Below are positions 40,753-51,544 of a DNA stretch of 64,000 bases, one piece after another. The stretch spans positions 787,501 to 851,500 of the forward strand of contig NC_014836.1 of assembly GCF_000177635.2 (NCBI RefSeq), in the 5' to 3' direction. The DNA comes from Desulfurispirillum indicum S5 (lineage in GTDB: Bacteria; Chrysiogenota; Chrysiogenetes; Chrysiogenales; Chrysiogenaceae). Within the stretch, counting starts at the first letter, position 1. Every line of letters begins with the position of its first letter. Both the position numbers and the translations under genes were made by a program. A model generated the notes under the pieces. The model was given only the letters and a program-made list of their open reading frames with translations, was not told the DNA's origin and made no database searches.

Positions 40753-43410
40753 TTATCCCATACGGCGCAGGACATAGGTCAAAATACCGCCGGCCTGCAG
40801 ATACTCTACTTCGATCTGGGTATTTACCTTGGCGATGGCCTGGAATTCCTTGCGACTTCCATCGGGACTGACGGCAACCACGGTCAGTTCTTTTCCGGGG
40901 CTCAGGCTGGATATACCCAGAACAGAGCACACTTCATCGCCCTTCAGGCCCAGGCTGCTCCAGCTCTGACCCTCTTTGAAGACCATGGGCAGCACTCCCA
41001 TGCCCACCAGGTTGCTGCGGTGGATGCGTTCAAAAGACTCGGTGATGACGGCCTTGATACCCAGCAGCAGGGTGCCCTTGGCAGCCCAGTCGCGGGATGA
41101 TCCAGTGCCATACTCCTTGCCACCAAGGACGATCAGGGGGATGCCTTCCCACGCGTATTCCATGGCAGCATCGTAGACATAAGCCAGCTTTCCGTCAGGG
41201 TACTTGCGGGTCCAGCTGCCCTGCTTCTCGGGAGCCAGGGCGTTTTTGATGCGCACATTGGCAAAGGTTCCGCGCATCATGACTTCGTGGTTGCCGCGCC
41301 GTGAACCGTAGGAGTTGAAGTCCTCAAAGTCCACCCCATGGCTGATAAGATATTTTCCTGCCGGGTAATCCCTGGGGATGCTGCCGGCGGGAGAAATGTG
41401 ATCGGTGGTGACGGAATCTCCCAGGGCCAGCAGGATGCGGGCTCCCTCAAGGTCAGCCAGTCCCTGAGCAGCTTCACCCACATTATCAAAGAAAGTGGGT
41501 CGGCGGATGTAGGTGGACTTCTCATCCCATTGGAAGGTTTCGCCTTCTGGAACTTCCAGGGCGCGCCAGAAGTGGTCACCATCAAGAATCTGACTATACT
41601 CCTGTTCAAAAACAGCGGGGGAAACGGTGCCAGCCATGGCATCCTGGATCTCCTCGCTGGTTGGCCAGATGTCCTTGAGGTACACGGGCTGACCATTGCT
41701 GCCAGTGCCGATGGGCTCGGTGGTAATGTCCATATCCACCCGGCCGGTCAGCGCATAAACCACGACCAGAGGCGGTGAGGCGAGGAAATTGGCCTTGACG
41801 CTCTGATGGACCCGTGCTTCGAAGTTACGATTGCCAGAAAGCACGGAAGCCACCGCGAGATCCTTATCCTTGATGGCCTGCTCAATGTTCGCATCCAAGG
41901 GGCCGCTGTTGCCGATACAGGTGGTGCAGCCATAGGCAGTGACGCCAAAGCCCAGCGCTTCCAGGTGTGGCAGCAGGCCGCTGCTGCTCAGGTAGCGGGT
42001 CACTACTTTGGAACCGGGCGCCAGTGAGGTCTTGACATGGGGTTGAACCTTGAGCCCCTTTTCCACGGCTTTTTTGGCTACCAGCCCCGCGCCGATCATG
42101 ACCGATGGGTTGGATGTATTGGTGCAGGAGGTAATGGCGGCGATCACCACGCTGCCATTATCTATTACCGCCTTCTTGTCCTTGACGGTGAGTTCAACTG
42201 GCTTTTTCTCGCTGCCGAACACGTCGGCAAAACGCTGGGCAACACTTTCCAGGTTTACGCGGTCCTGGGGACGGGAAGGCCCGGCCATGGAGGGGACTAT
42301 GGTGTCCAGGTCCAGCTCCAGGGAAGAGCTGTACTCCGGCTGCTCATGCCCTTCATAGAAGAGCTTCTGGGTTTTCGTGTAGTACTCGGTGAGCAGAGCA
42401 GCTTCACTGCGGTTGGTGAGATGGAGGTATTCGATGGTCTTCTCGTCCACGGGGAAGAAGCCCATGGTAGCGCCGTATTCGGGGGCCATATTGGCGATGG
42501 TGGCCCGATCAACGACGGAAAGGGCTTTGACGCCAGGGCCATAAAATTCCACAAACTTCTCAACCACTTTGTGCTTGCGCAGCATTTCGGTAATGCGCAG
42601 CACCAGGTCCGTGGCAGTGACGCCTTCGCGCAGGCTGCCGTGGAGCCTGACGCCCACCACTTCGGGAATGGGCATGTAATAGGGTTGACCCAGCATGACC
42701 GCTTCCGCCTCGATGCCACCCACGCCCCAGCCCATGACGCCGATGCCGTTGATCATGGTGGTATGGGAGTCGGTGCCCACCAGGGAGTCAGGGAAAACCT
42801 CTGTCTCGCCAGCGTTGTTGGTCTTGGTCATGGCCACCCGACCCAGGTATTCCAGGTTCACCTGGTGGCAGATGCCTGAGTTGGGCGGGACGATGCGGAT
42901 ATTCTTGAAGGCTTTCTGGGCCCACTTCAGCAGACGGTAGCGCTCGGAGTTGCGCTCGTACTCCTTGGCAACATTTTTTTCCAGGGAGTCATCTTCACCA
43001 TAGTAGTCAATCTGTACAGAGTGGTCGACGATCATCTCTACGGGAACTATGGGGTTGATCAGGGAAGGATCTTTGCCCAGGCTCTTCATGGCGTCGCGCA
43101 TGGTAGCCAGGTCGACAATGCCTGGTACGCCGGTGAAATCCTGCATCAGGACGCGACCGGGGTAGTAGGCGATTTCACGCGGCGTCTCGTAAGCGGGTTT
43201 CCAGTTGACGATATCCCGCAGCGCTTCTTCGTCAATGGTCTTGCCATTATCGTAGTTGCGCAGGAGGTTTTCCACCAGAATACGAATCGAGAATGGCAGG
43301 CGATCCAGTGAGCCGATTCCGGCGGCTTCCAGATCTCTGATGCCATACATGACGTAGCTTTTGCCTTCAACCTGAAAATGTTTCTTCATGGATGCGTAGT
43401 TGATGCCCAT
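40753..43410 (-). CDS. acnA: Aconitate hydratase A
   Basis: An 885-residue 4Fe-4S enzyme converting citrate to isocitrate. It belongs to the AcnA/IRP group: SDSV-type loop [20 protein letters not shown], cluster cysteines in [14 protein letters not shown] and [13 protein letters not shown], and the fourth domain with [15 protein letters not shown] and [17 protein letters not shown]. The start follows AGGAGG. The product of the gene upstream (higher coordinates) is a small haem-type membrane protein; no other TCA gene is adjacent. Confidence 0.97.
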   Translation of the reverse strand: MGINYASMKKHFQVEGKSYVMYGIRDLEAAGIGSLDRLPFSIRILVENLLRNYDNGKTIDEEALRDIVNWKPAYETPREIAYYPGRVLMQDFTGVPGIVDLATMRDAMKSLGKDPSLINPIVPVEMIVDHSVQIDYYGEDDSLEKNVAKEYERNSERYRLLKWAQKAFKNIRIVPPNSGICHQVNLEYLGRVAMTKTNNAGETEVFPDSLVGTDSHTTMINGIGVMGWGVGGIEAEAVMLGQPYYMPIPEVVGVRLHGSLREGVTATDLVLRITEMLRKHKVVEKFVEFYGPGVKALSVVDRATIANMAPEYGATMGFFPVDEKTIEYLHLTNRSEAALLTEYYTKTQKLFYEGHEQPEYSSSLELDLDTIVPSMAGPSRPQDRVNLESVAQRFADVFGSEKKPVELTVKDKKAVIDNGSVVIAAITSCTNTSNPSVMIGAGLVAKKAVEKGLKVQPHVKTSLAPGSKVVTRYLSSSGLLPHLEALGFGVTAYGCTTCIGNSGPLDANIEQAIKDKDLAVASVLSGNRNFEARVHQSVKANFLASPPLVVVYALTGRVDMDITTEPIGTGSNGQPVYLKDIWPTSEEIQDAMAGTVSPAVFEQEYSQILDGDHFWRALEVPEGETFQWDEKSTYIRRPTFFDNVGEAAQGLADLEGARILLALGDSVTTDHISPAGSIPRDYPAGKYLISHGVDFEDFNSYGSRRGNHEVMMRGTFANVRIKNALAPEKQGSWTRKYPDGKLAYVYDAAMEYAWEGIPLIVLGGKEYGTGSSRDWAAKGTLLLGIKAVITESFERIHRSNLVGMGVLPMVFKEGQSWSSLGLKGDEVCSVLGISSLSPGKELTVVAVSPDGSRKEFQAIAKVNTQIEVEYLQAGGILTYVLRRMG

Positions 43411-43461
43411 AGTCTGACCTCCTGAGGAAAGTGTAGAGTGTGATATGCTTTCAGCGTACTG

Positions 43462-44154
43462 TCAGGTCCATGTCAGCTTGCCACCCTTGTAGCCGATGGC
43501 TGCGGAAAAGGGAATCTGTCCGAAGAACAGCAGCATGTAGATCCAGAAGAGTCCGTCGCGGTTCAGGGCGATGTCCGGTACGCTCAGACGCAGGAAAACC
43601 ACCAGCGTGGCGAGGATAAACAGAATCGCGGTGCAGATGATTTTCACGGCGAAGATGCTGTTCCAGGCACTGTTGTAGTTGATCTTCCAGCTGAACCAGC
43701 CTGCCGCGCTGGTGGGGATAATGCTCAACACCATCACTGCCATGGCATGGAAGGCGGTGGTTTCAAAGGTGGGCTGTCCGGTGACCAGAAAGAGCAGCTG
43801 CATGAGGATGGCGAAGTTCAGCAGGCCGATAGGGAAGTGGATGAGCATAGGGTGGGGATGGTATTTCCGGTACCACTGCTGCCACTGGGCCAGGGGGTCC
43901 GCACTGCCGGAAACCGTTGATGCCGGCGGAGCTCCTTCCAGGGAGTCCACCTCCGTAAAGCGTTTCAGGACTTCGGCACCGTGGGGGGCGTTTTTCATGG
44001 CTTCGGTGAGGTCTTCTCCCGCCTTGTGGACGCGGGCGTGGACGCCGTTTTTCCACATGCGGCTTGTGCTGACGTCGTAAATTTTCCCGTCATACGCCAC
44101 ATAGGCCGGCTTGCCATCTTTGCCGTCATATTCCTGGAGCTTCTGTTGTTCCAT
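43462..44154 (-). CDS. Cytochrome b5-like domain fused to DUF2231 membrane domain
   Basis: A 230-residue protein. The start at 44154 follows AAGGAGAACCG. Residues 1-75 resemble bacterial cytochrome b5-like haem domains (YDGKDGKPAYVAYDGKIYDV, HARVHKAGEDLTEAM, APHGAEVLKRF) with histidines where haem ligands are expected. A short linker leads to the DUF2231 part (~105-230; HPHPMLIHFPIGLLNFAILM and four membrane helices). It may be a b-type electron carrier in the inner membrane. It ends 51 bases before acnA, which reads the same way. The 238-bp gap to ppdK contains no gene. Confidence 0.8.
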   Translation of the reverse strand: MEQQKLQEYDGKDGKPAYVAYDGKIYDVSTSRMWKNGVHARVHKAGEDLTEAMKNAPHGAEVLKRFTEVDSLEGAPPASTVSGSADPLAQWQQWYRKYHPHPMLIHFPIGLLNFAILMQLLFLVTGQPTFETTAFHAMAVMVLSIIPTSAAGWFSWKINYNSAWNSIFAVKIICTAILFILATLVVFLRLSVPDIALNRDGLFWIYMLLFFGQIPFSAAIGYKGGKLTWT

Positions 44155-44392
44155 TCGGTTCTCCTTGCGGGAAATAGTTCCTGATGCCGAATATACATCA
44201 GATTCCATGTCAGGTAAACGAAAGCTGTCGAAATTCCTGTTTCGGGTCAATGGTACATATTGGCGACAAATAGCAAATATCAGCTCGCCAGATGCGCAAT
44301 TCTCCTTTACGTCTCCGATGAAAAGTTCTAAGGTTGAGGCACGTCCTGCCAGGCGCAGGCGTGACAGACATGATTGATGCCGGGGAGGTTTC

Positions 44393-47017
44393 ATGGCACA
44401 CAAATACGTATTCTTTTTTGGTGATGGCAAAGCGGAAGGCGACGGTTCCGACAAGGGACTGCTGGGTGGCAAGGGTGCCGGGCTGGCGGAAATGACCAAC
44501 CTGGGTATTCCCGTTCCTCCGGGATTTACCATCTCAACAGAGGCCTGTATCTCCTATTATACCAATAACTCACAGTATCCTGCGGGCATGTGGGATCAAC
44601 TGCTGGAAGCGTTGAAGAAGCTGGAAGTGGCTACGGGAAAGGGTTTTGGCCGTGTGGAAAATCCCCTGCTGGTATCCGTGCGCTCCGGCGCCCGTGCCTC
44701 TATGCCCGGTATGATGGATACGGTTCTGAATCTGGGTCTCAACGACGAGACCGTTCTTGGTCTGGCGAAAAAGTCAGGGAATGAACGCTTTGCCTGGGAT
44801 TCCTACCGCCGCTTTATCTCCATGTTCGGCGATGTGGTGCTCGACGTTGCCCACCACCACTTCGAGGCCATTCTGCGATCCATGAAAAGCGAACGCAATG
44901 TGCAGGTGGATACCGACCTGACGACAGCGGACCTCAAGGAGCTGGTGGGCAGGTACGAAGACCTTGTCAAAAAAGAGACCGGCGCCCCCTTTCCCCAGGA
45001 GCCGCTGGAACAGCTCAAATACTCTATCAATGCCGTGTTCGGTTCCTGGAACAACCCCCGTGCCAAAACCTACCGCCGTATCAATAAAATCCCCGACGAC
45101 TGGGGCACCGCTGTCAATATTCAGGCTATGGTCTTTGGGAACATGGGTGATACTTCCGGCACCGGCGTCGCCTTTACCCGGAACCCCTCCACCGGTGAGA
45201 AGGCATTTTTCGGGGAGTACCTCATCAATGCCCAGGGAGAGGACGTGGTGGCCGGCATTCGCACTCCCGAACCCATTGCCAGCCTCAAGGACAAGATGCC
45301 CGAAGTCTATGGGCAGCTCGAAGAAGTCTATCTGCGTCTGGAAGCCCACTACAAAGACATGCAGGATATCGAGTTCACCGTGGAGCAGAATGTGCTCTAT
45401 ATGTTGCAGACCCGCACCGGAAAGCGCACGGCACGCTCTGCTATCAAGATAGCCCATGACATGTTCAACGAAGGTCTTATTGATAAGAAAACCGCCGTGC
45501 TGCGGGTGACCCCTGAACAGGTGGACCAGCTGCTGCACCCCATGATCGACCCCAACGTGCAGTATACCGCCCTGGCCAAGGGGCTGCCCGCCTCTCCCGG
45601 TGCGGCAGTTGGGAAAATAGTCTTTCAATCTGAACATGCCGAAGACTGGGCCGGGCGTGGCGAAAAAGTCATCCTCGTGCGGGTGGAAACTTCGCCCGAT
45701 GATATCGGTGGCATGAACGTGGCCCAGGGCATTCTGACCGCTACCGGCGGTATGACCAGTCACGCCGCCGTGGTCGCCCGTGGCATGGGCAAGTGCTGTG
45801 TTGCCGGCTGTGGCGCGCTGCAGATTGATGCCGCGAAAAAGGAACTGCGCATCGGCGACACGGTGCTCAGGGAGGGAGATTTCATCACCATTAACGGTAC
45901 CACCGGTGAAGTAATCAACGGCCAGGTGGATCTGGTGGAGCCGGAGCTCTCCAGTGAATTTGCCGATATTCTCGACTGGTCCGATGAATACCGACGCCTG
46001 GGTGTGCGCACCAATGCTGATACGCCCCATGATTCCACCGTGGCCCGTGAATTCGGAGCCGAAGGCATCGGCCTGTGTCGCACCGAGCATATGTTCTTTG
46101 AAGGAGACCGCATTGACGCTGTGCGCGAGATGATTCTGGCCGAAAGCCCCGATGCCCGTCGCCGTGCTCTGGCGAAAATCAAACCATATCAGAAGGAAGA
46201 TTTCCTGGGCCTCTTCCGCGCCATGGATGGCCTGCCCGTGACCATTCGCCTGCTGGACCCCCCCCTGCACGAATTTCTGCCCCACACCGAGCAGGATATT
46301 CAGAAAGTGGCCAACGCCACAGGGCTCTCCGCAGCCCAGCTCAAGCGCAAGGCTGAGGAACTCCACGAGTTCAACCCCATGCTGGGCCACCGTGGCTGCC
46401 GCCTGGGCATCTCCCACCCCGAAGTCTATGAGATGCAGGTGGAGGCCATCATGGAAGCCGCCTGTGAGCTCAAGAAAGAGGGTCTTGACGTGAAGCCCGA
46501 AATCATGATTCCCCTGGTGGGCCATGTGAAGGAACTGGCAGAGCTGCGGGAGATGACCGTCAGCGTCAGCGATGAAATCATTGCCCGCTACGGCGTGGAA
46601 ATGCAGTACCTGGTCGGTACCATGATTGAGCTGCCCCGCGCCGCCATCACGGCCGATGAAATCGCCCGCGAAGCAGACTTTTTCTCCTTTGGCACCAACG
46701 ACCTCACCCAGACCACCCTGGGCATCAGTCGTGACGATTCCGGCAAGTTCCTGCCCCTCTACGTGGAGAAGAAGATCTTCCCCGAAGACCCCTTCGTTTC
46801 CATTGACGAAGCCGGTGTGGGCGTGCTGGTGCAAATGGGTGTTGACAAGGGGCGTCAGACGCGGCCCGATATCAAGACCGGCATTTGTGGTGAGCACGGC
46901 GGAGATCCTGCTTCTGTCTTTTTCTGCCATCGCATTGGCCTTGATTACGTCAGCTGTTCGCCCTACCGTATACCCATAGCGAGGTTGGCTGCGGCCCACG
47001 CGGCCTTGAGCGAATAA
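44393..47017 (+). CDS. ppdK: Pyruvate, phosphate dikinase
   Basis: An 874-residue enzyme interconverting pyruvate + ATP + Pi and PEP + AMP + PPi. N-terminal ATP-grasp ([42 protein letters not shown]), the swivelling domain with the phospho-His (about residue 457, [19 protein letters not shown]), and the C-terminal PEP/pyruvate barrel ([31 protein letters not shown]). GGGGAGG precedes the start. It gives reversible glycolysis/gluconeogenesis, common in anaerobes. A terminator follows directly. Confidence 0.97.
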   Translation: MAHKYVFFFGDGKAEGDGSDKGLLGGKGAGLAEMTNLGIPVPPGFTISTEACISYYTNNSQYPAGMWDQLLEALKKLEVATGKGFGRVENPLLVSVRSGARASMPGMMDTVLNLGLNDETVLGLAKKSGNERFAWDSYRRFISMFGDVVLDVAHHHFEAILRSMKSERNVQVDTDLTTADLKELVGRYEDLVKKETGAPFPQEPLEQLKYSINAVFGSWNNPRAKTYRRINKIPDDWGTAVNIQAMVFGNMGDTSGTGVAFTRNPSTGEKAFFGEYLINAQGEDVVAGIRTPEPIASLKDKMPEVYGQLEEVYLRLEAHYKDMQDIEFTVEQNVLYMLQTRTGKRTARSAIKIAHDMFNEGLIDKKTAVLRVTPEQVDQLLHPMIDPNVQYTALAKGLPASPGAAVGKIVFQSEHAEDWAGRGEKVILVRVETSPDDIGGMNVAQGILTATGGMTSHAAVVARGMGKCCVAGCGALQIDAAKKELRIGDTVLREGDFITINGTTGEVINGQVDLVEPELSSEFADILDWSDEYRRLGVRTNADTPHDSTVAREFGAEGIGLCRTEHMFFEGDRIDAVREMILAESPDARRRALAKIKPYQKEDFLGLFRAMDGLPVTIRLLDPPLHEFLPHTEQDIQKVANATGLSAAQLKRKAEELHEFNPMLGHRGCRLGISHPEVYEMQVEAIMEAACELKKEGLDVKPEIMIPLVGHVKELAELREMTVSVSDEIIARYGVEMQYLVGTMIELPRAAITADEIAREADFFSFGTNDLTQTTLGISRDDSGKFLPLYVEKKIFPEDPFVSIDEAGVGVLVQMGVDKGRQTRPDIKTGICGEHGGDPASVFFCHRIGLDYVSCSPYRIPIARLAAAHAALSE

Positions 47018-47020
47018 TCA

Positions 47021-47051
47021 AAAATCCCCCTCCCATCGGGAGGGGGATTTT
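47021..47051 (+). terminator. Rho-independent terminator after ppdK
   Basis: AAAATCCCCCTCCC (47021-47034), loop ATC, GGGAGGGGGATTTT (47038-47051). Confidence 0.93.
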
Positions 47052-47077
47052 GCTTGGATCGACTCGTGAGGGAACCC

Positions 47078-47875
47078 ATGCCCCTTGTCATTGTGTATCG
47101 CGATGATCATCTGATTGCTATCCATAAACCCGCTGGACTGCTGGTGCATCGCAGCTCCATAGATCGCCATGAAACCCGCTTTGCCATGCAGCTGCTGCGA
47201 GATCAGATCGGACAGCCGGTCTATCCGGTTCACCGCTTGGACAAGCCCACATCCGGGGTGCTGCTTTTTGCCCTGAATCCTGAGGTAGCCCGCCTGCTCG
47301 GGGCACTGTTTGTCAGTGCAGCTGTGGCAAAAACCTATCTGGCCGTGGTGCGGGGTGTGCCGCCCCGGTCCGGTATTATTGATTCCCCTTTGCGGGAGGA
47401 GCGCAACCGTTATGACGACCAGCGCACGGCTTTGGAGAAAGCACCTCAGTCCGCAGTGACCCGCTTCCAGACGCGGGCAACCGTGGAACTGCCCTTTGCT
47501 GTCGGGCCTTACCCCACCAGCCGTTACGCTTTGGTGGAAGTGCAGCCGCAAACGGGCCGCAGGCACCAGATACGCCGCCACTTCAAGCACCTGTGCCACC
47601 CCCTGATTGGTGATACAAAGTATGGCGAAGGGCGGCACAACCGGTTTTTCCGCGATCATTTCGGCTGCCAGCGCCTGCTGCTTGCCGCCGTTGAGTTGCA
47701 GCTGAATCATCCGGTCAATGGCATGCCTCTGGTTATCACGTCCCCGCTGGAAGAGAATTTTCGGGAATTAGTGACGGCCCTTGGTTGGGATGGAGCAGTG
47801 GCGTCGCCCTGCCGTGATGGCGTCGCGGCGAGTGAAAGGTGCCTGGACAACCGTCGCGATTTCTCCATACTCTGA
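47078..47875 (+). CDS. truC: RluA-family pseudouridine synthase, TruC-like
   Basis: About 265 residues from ATG 47078 (GAGGGAA ahead); a TTG at 47054 is rejected because it sits in the ppdK terminator tail. The catalytic aspartate is in HRLDKPTSGVLLFA (about residue 55), with QPQTGRRHQIRRHFKHL and HPLIGDTKYG typical. TruC modifies U65 of tRNA-Asp/Ile; related RluA members act on rRNA, so the target is inferred. Confidence 0.82.
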   Translation: MPLVIVYRDDHLIAIHKPAGLLVHRSSIDRHETRFAMQLLRDQIGQPVYPVHRLDKPTSGVLLFALNPEVARLLGALFVSAAVAKTYLAVVRGVPPRSGIIDSPLREERNRYDDQRTALEKAPQSAVTRFQTRATVELPFAVGPYPTSRYALVEVQPQTGRRHQIRRHFKHLCHPLIGDTKYGEGRHNRFFRDHFGCQRLLLAAVELQLNHPVNGMPLVITSPLEENFRELVTALGWDGAVASPCRDGVAASERCLDNRRDFSIL

Positions 47876-47934
47876 TTGGTGAGAATTTCCTGTGAGGTGC
47901 GCGGAAGAAAGGCCATGACGCGGAGGACACTGCC

Positions 47935-50085
47935 ATGAATCTGTCTCATCTTTATCGACTGCAGCGCCGTATTCTGCTGCTGGCAACTATCGGCGTCATG
48001 ATCACTGGTCTGGTGGTGGGAATTGTCACCCTGGGACATCTGCACCTGCAGAGCCGCAATTATAATGAAAATGCCATGGCCCTTCAGGTACACGGGCAGG
48101 CGCAGGCAATGGCGCAGTTGCTGGACAGATATTGCGATGTTGCCCGGCAGATCAGCAGCCGCAGCCAGATCCGGGATCAGCTTGAACGCTATAACAGCGG
48201 TACCGCCAGCCTTGACAGCGTGCGGGATTTTTCTGTCCCTCGCCTTGTGGATGCTCTGGCCTATACGCCGGATCTTGCGGGAATGCTGCGCCTGAGTCGG
48301 GGTGGCGCTGTGGTGGCTTCACTAGGCGCGGTGCCCCTGGAGGAACTCTGGCAGTCCTGGCACTTTGATCCCTCCTGGGTGCAGATCACCGGTCCATACA
48401 CCTGGGAGGACACCCTGTTTGTTCTGGCAAGCAGTCCGATTGTGAATCGCGCAGGCGATGTGGTGGGTATGGATCTGGTCGCCTTTGATACCAGTGGCTT
48501 GTCGGAACTTATGGGAGCCCATGAAGCGTTTCATGATGATGACACTTTTCAATACCTTCTGCATCGTCAGGGGTCACTGCCCATGGTTCTGGGGCAGAGT
48601 TCGCGCCTTCAGGTGGCTGCGGGAGTGCCGGCGGCAGTGGAGTCGATTTCTCCCAGCTCCACTGTGCAATCCTTCCGGCTGCAGGAGGACGCTGGCCGTT
48701 TGGTGTATATTCAGCCTCTTCCCGGACAGGATCAGTGGGTGCTGGTGATCTCCATGCCTGTGCGCAGCATACATCCCCCCCTTTTTCCGCAGCTTGCGAC
48801 ACCGCTGCTTGCCGTGCTGCTGATGATGAGTCTTGGTGTGCTGGTCACCAGCAGTGTCATGCGTCCGCTTTTTCTGCGCAGTTCCAGGTGGTTGCAGCGT
48901 TTCGGCAGGCTTAACGAGGAACTTGACCGCTCCCACAGGCGTTTTACTGCAATACTGAACAGCCTGGATGCTGCGGTGTATGTTGCGGATATGCAGACCC
49001 ATGAACTCCTCTTTGTGAACGAATATATCAAACGGCAGCTCGGGGATGTGACTGGCCAGAAGTGCTGGCAGGTCCTGCAGGGGCTGCAGGAGCCCTGTGC
49101 CTTCTGCAATAATCATCGCCTGCTGACCGAAGATGGGCGCAGCGCGGGCGTGGTGCAGTGGGAGTTTCAGAACCTGTGGACGCAGCAGTGGTTTGACTGT
49201 CGCGACAATGCCATCCAGTGGACCGATGGCCGTTTTGTGCGCATGGAAGTGGCAACGGATATCAGCGAGCGCAAGCGCATTGAGCTTGAGCTGCAGCAGA
49301 CACTGGCCGGCATGCGCAGCGAAATTGAGGCGGGTATTGCCAAAGCCCGTGAGCAGGATGCCATTATCGCGGAGCAGAACCGGCGCGAATCGGTGACCCG
49401 GCTGCTGGTCAACCTGGCCCATCAGTGGCGCCAGCCACTCAATGTGGTGGGGATCATGGTGCAGAATACCGAAGAGCACATCGAAAACGGGGTCATAGAC
49501 AAGACCCAGGCGCTCGCTGACCTGCGCATGGCCATGGATCAGCTGCAGGAAATTTCCAGCGTGATTACCCGCCTGACACGGCTCTATCAGTCTGAAGCCC
49601 AGGCAAATCCACTGCGTGTGCTGGAGGCCTTTCACTTTGCTGCCCACTCCGTGCGGTTTGACTATCGCAAAAGAGCACGGATAGACGCGCGTATTTCGGA
49701 GGAACTTTCTTTTGAGGCAGTGGAGAGTGACCTGATCGAAATTTTCCATGAACTGCTCAGCAACGCTTTAGCTGCTGGCTTTGCCAGAGATATGTCCGAG
49801 GTGCGCATTGAGGTGGCAGCACATCCCATGAGCCCTGACGGGCTGCAGATCTGGTGTCGGGATAATGCTGGCGGCGTTGATGCTCAGCTGTTGCCTGTGA
49901 TCTTTGATCCCTATACTACCAGTGGTTTTCGTGGGCGGGGCAAGGGAATGGGGCTCTATCATATCAGGCGCCTGGTCGAGGAGCGTTATGGTGGCTCTGT
50001 CTCCCTGCAGAATGAAGAGGATGGTGTCCTGGTTATCGTCTGCCTGGCGAAGTATCGCGCCCATCCTCGCTATGGTTCGGTATGA
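47935..50085 (+). CDS. Membrane sensor histidine kinase with extracytoplasmic sensor and PAS domain
   Basis: A 716-residue kinase. One N-terminal helix (ILLLATIGVMITGLVVGIVT) leads to a ~250-residue periplasmic sensor, probably Cache-like (SGMLRL.., VLASSPIVNRAGDVVGMDL), and a second helix near residue 290. A PAS domain follows (~340-450) with a Cys-rich QGLQEPCAFCNNHRLL. The phosphoacceptor His is about residue 495 (VNLAHQWRQPLNVVG), and the ATPase has ELLSNALAAG, DNAGGVD and GRGKGMGLYHI. No response regulator is adjacent, so it is an orphan kinase. Confidence 0.88.
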   Translation: MNLSHLYRLQRRILLLATIGVMITGLVVGIVTLGHLHLQSRNYNENAMALQVHGQAQAMAQLLDRYCDVARQISSRSQIRDQLERYNSGTASLDSVRDFSVPRLVDALAYTPDLAGMLRLSRGGAVVASLGAVPLEELWQSWHFDPSWVQITGPYTWEDTLFVLASSPIVNRAGDVVGMDLVAFDTSGLSELMGAHEAFHDDDTFQYLLHRQGSLPMVLGQSSRLQVAAGVPAAVESISPSSTVQSFRLQEDAGRLVYIQPLPGQDQWVLVISMPVRSIHPPLFPQLATPLLAVLLMMSLGVLVTSSVMRPLFLRSSRWLQRFGRLNEELDRSHRRFTAILNSLDAAVYVADMQTHELLFVNEYIKRQLGDVTGQKCWQVLQGLQEPCAFCNNHRLLTEDGRSAGVVQWEFQNLWTQQWFDCRDNAIQWTDGRFVRMEVATDISERKRIELELQQTLAGMRSEIEAGIAKAREQDAIIAEQNRRESVTRLLVNLAHQWRQPLNVVGIMVQNTEEHIENGVIDKTQALADLRMAMDQLQEISSVITRLTRLYQSEAQANPLRVLEAFHFAAHSVRFDYRKRARIDARISEELSFEAVESDLIEIFHELLSNALAAGFARDMSEVRIEVAAHPMSPDGLQIWCRDNAGGVDAQLLPVIFDPYTTSGFRGRGKGMGLYHIRRLVEERYGGSVSLQNEEDGVLVIVCLAKYRAHPRYGSV

Positions 50086-50133
50086 GGAGTTGGTGTCGGT
50101 TCATGCCAGGCGCTTGCGCGTTCGCAGGGCTTG

Positions 50134-51279
50134 TCAGCGATCCTGCCTGGATGCTGCGGGAAACACTGCCAGTGCCGTGCGCAGCTTCTCCTGACCAAAA
50201 CAGGCCATACGGGAAAATTCCAGACGAGAAACCGGTACGTGCTGGGTATCCACGCTGGTCTTCTGATCCTCTTCATCCACCTCCGGATCGTGCAGGTAGA
50301 TGAACTGCTCGTCCATGGCTGTCACCACCACCCAGTGGGGGCTCTTTTCACGGCTGAAGCGCCAGGAACTGATCAGCACCAGGGGAACTCCACCCGCCTC
50401 AAGTACCTGTTGCAGGTCAAACTGGGTGACTTCTGCCAGGTGCTCCCGCACCCCGGTTGCTTCCAGCTGCTCCTTGAAGTCCTGGTGTACCATGGTCAGG
50501 ACCTCTTTTTTCACGGGATTACGCACACCGTTGACGAAAAGGGGGCCCTCCACGTTCAGCCACAATTCCACATCAAAACCACGTTTCCAGGCTGACAGAG
50601 CCAGTCCGCGCGGCCCGCAGCCGCCGTGACCGGTGGTCATGAATATCGTCGTCGCCTCACGCCAGATCTGCAGTTCGTGCTGGCGCGTCATCTCTGTGCG
50701 CTCGTCCAGGGCCCGCATGGCCATCAGCAGCGATGCCGGCCCGCAGGTGAAGGGCAGGGTCTGCTGATAGTAGGGGACTTCGCGCACCTGGGTGGCAGGC
50801 GTTTTGCGCAGTCGCTTCTGAAAGCGCAGGGCATCGGTATGGTCTTCATAGTAGTCGGCATACTGGCCGAACTTGCGGTACCCCATTCGCTCATAAAGTT
50901 CGATGGCCCTGCTGTTGTCGGTACGCACTTCCAGCCGCAGGGTTGAACAGCCCTTGGACAGGGCCAGCGACTCCGCTTCCTGCATCAGGCGTTCACCAAA
51001 ACCGCACCCACGCCAGGCGGGATCGACGGCGATGGAGTAGATGCGCGCCAGGGCTGTTCCCCGGTGGAAGAGCAGCAGCAGATAGGCTGCCAGGGCGGGG
51101 CTGTCCGGTGGCGTGACTTCAAGGAGCTGGATTGCCGAATGGCCCTTCTGCATCAGCCAGCGGAGCTGGCGGCGGCTGAGTTTATCGGCAGTGAAACAGC
51201 GATTTTCAAGTTCAACCAGCGCGCTCAGATCGTCCAGATCGGCACGGCGCAGATGAAACGGCGGAATTGTTTTTCCCAC
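50134..51279 (-). CDS. GNAT acetyltransferase fused to a C39-like cysteine peptidase domain
   Basis: A 381-residue fusion read from GTG 51279 behind AGGTG. Residues ~5-155 are a GNAT domain with the acetyl-CoA loop IAVDPAWRGCGFGERLMQEA and ELYERMGYRKFG. Residues ~165-370 resemble C39-like papain-fold peptidases: catalytic Cys179 in LPFTCGPASLLMAM, His in SPHWVVVTAM and Asp in IYLHDPE. No signal peptide is seen, so it is cytoplasmic. Function is unknown; acetylation plus peptide cleavage could suit maturation or detoxification of a peptide. It is convergent with the histidine kinase. Confidence 0.82.
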   Translation of the reverse strand: MGKTIPPFHLRRADLDDLSALVELENRCFTADKLSRRQLRWLMQKGHSAIQLLEVTPPDSPALAAYLLLLFHRGTALARIYSIAVDPAWRGCGFGERLMQEAESLALSKGCSTLRLEVRTDNSRAIELYERMGYRKFGQYADYYEDHTDALRFQKRLRKTPATQVREVPYYQQTLPFTCGPASLLMAMRALDERTEMTRQHELQIWREATTIFMTTGHGGCGPRGLALSAWKRGFDVELWLNVEGPLFVNGVRNPVKKEVLTMVHQDFKEQLEATGVREHLAEVTQFDLQQVLEAGGVPLVLISSWRFSREKSPHWVVVTAMDEQFIYLHDPEVDEEDQKTSVDTQHVPVSRLEFSRMACFGQEKLRTALAVFPAASRQDR

Positions 51280-51544
51280 AAGACACCTGTATGAATGAAA
51301 TGCGCAGAGGCAACCTTTGCCAGGTTCAAGAGTATGCCAAAACAAACTGCTTGTCCACGGGGAGCTGACGTGGGGGGCGTCGTGATTCCTGGTTTCTGTC
51401 AGAGTCCAGCGTATCTGTGGTACCCTTTCCTGAGAGTTCGCGCCCCGGCAACGACAGTCTGTCGGGGCCGACCCTGATGTGGTGCAGGAGTGAAGGGGTG
51501 CTGCTGAAGGCAATATCGCATTTCTACAGGAAAATGGAGACCTT

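Noticed and set aside
47054-47077. Earlier TTG start for the TruC-like gene
   Set aside because: It falls directly behind the ppdK terminator and lacks a ribosome site; ATG 47078 has GAGGGAA and matches the family N terminus.
51442-51468. GC hairpin GCCCCGGCA/TGTCGGGGC upstream of the GH3 gene as a terminator
   Set aside because: One arm mismatch and no T-run on either side.
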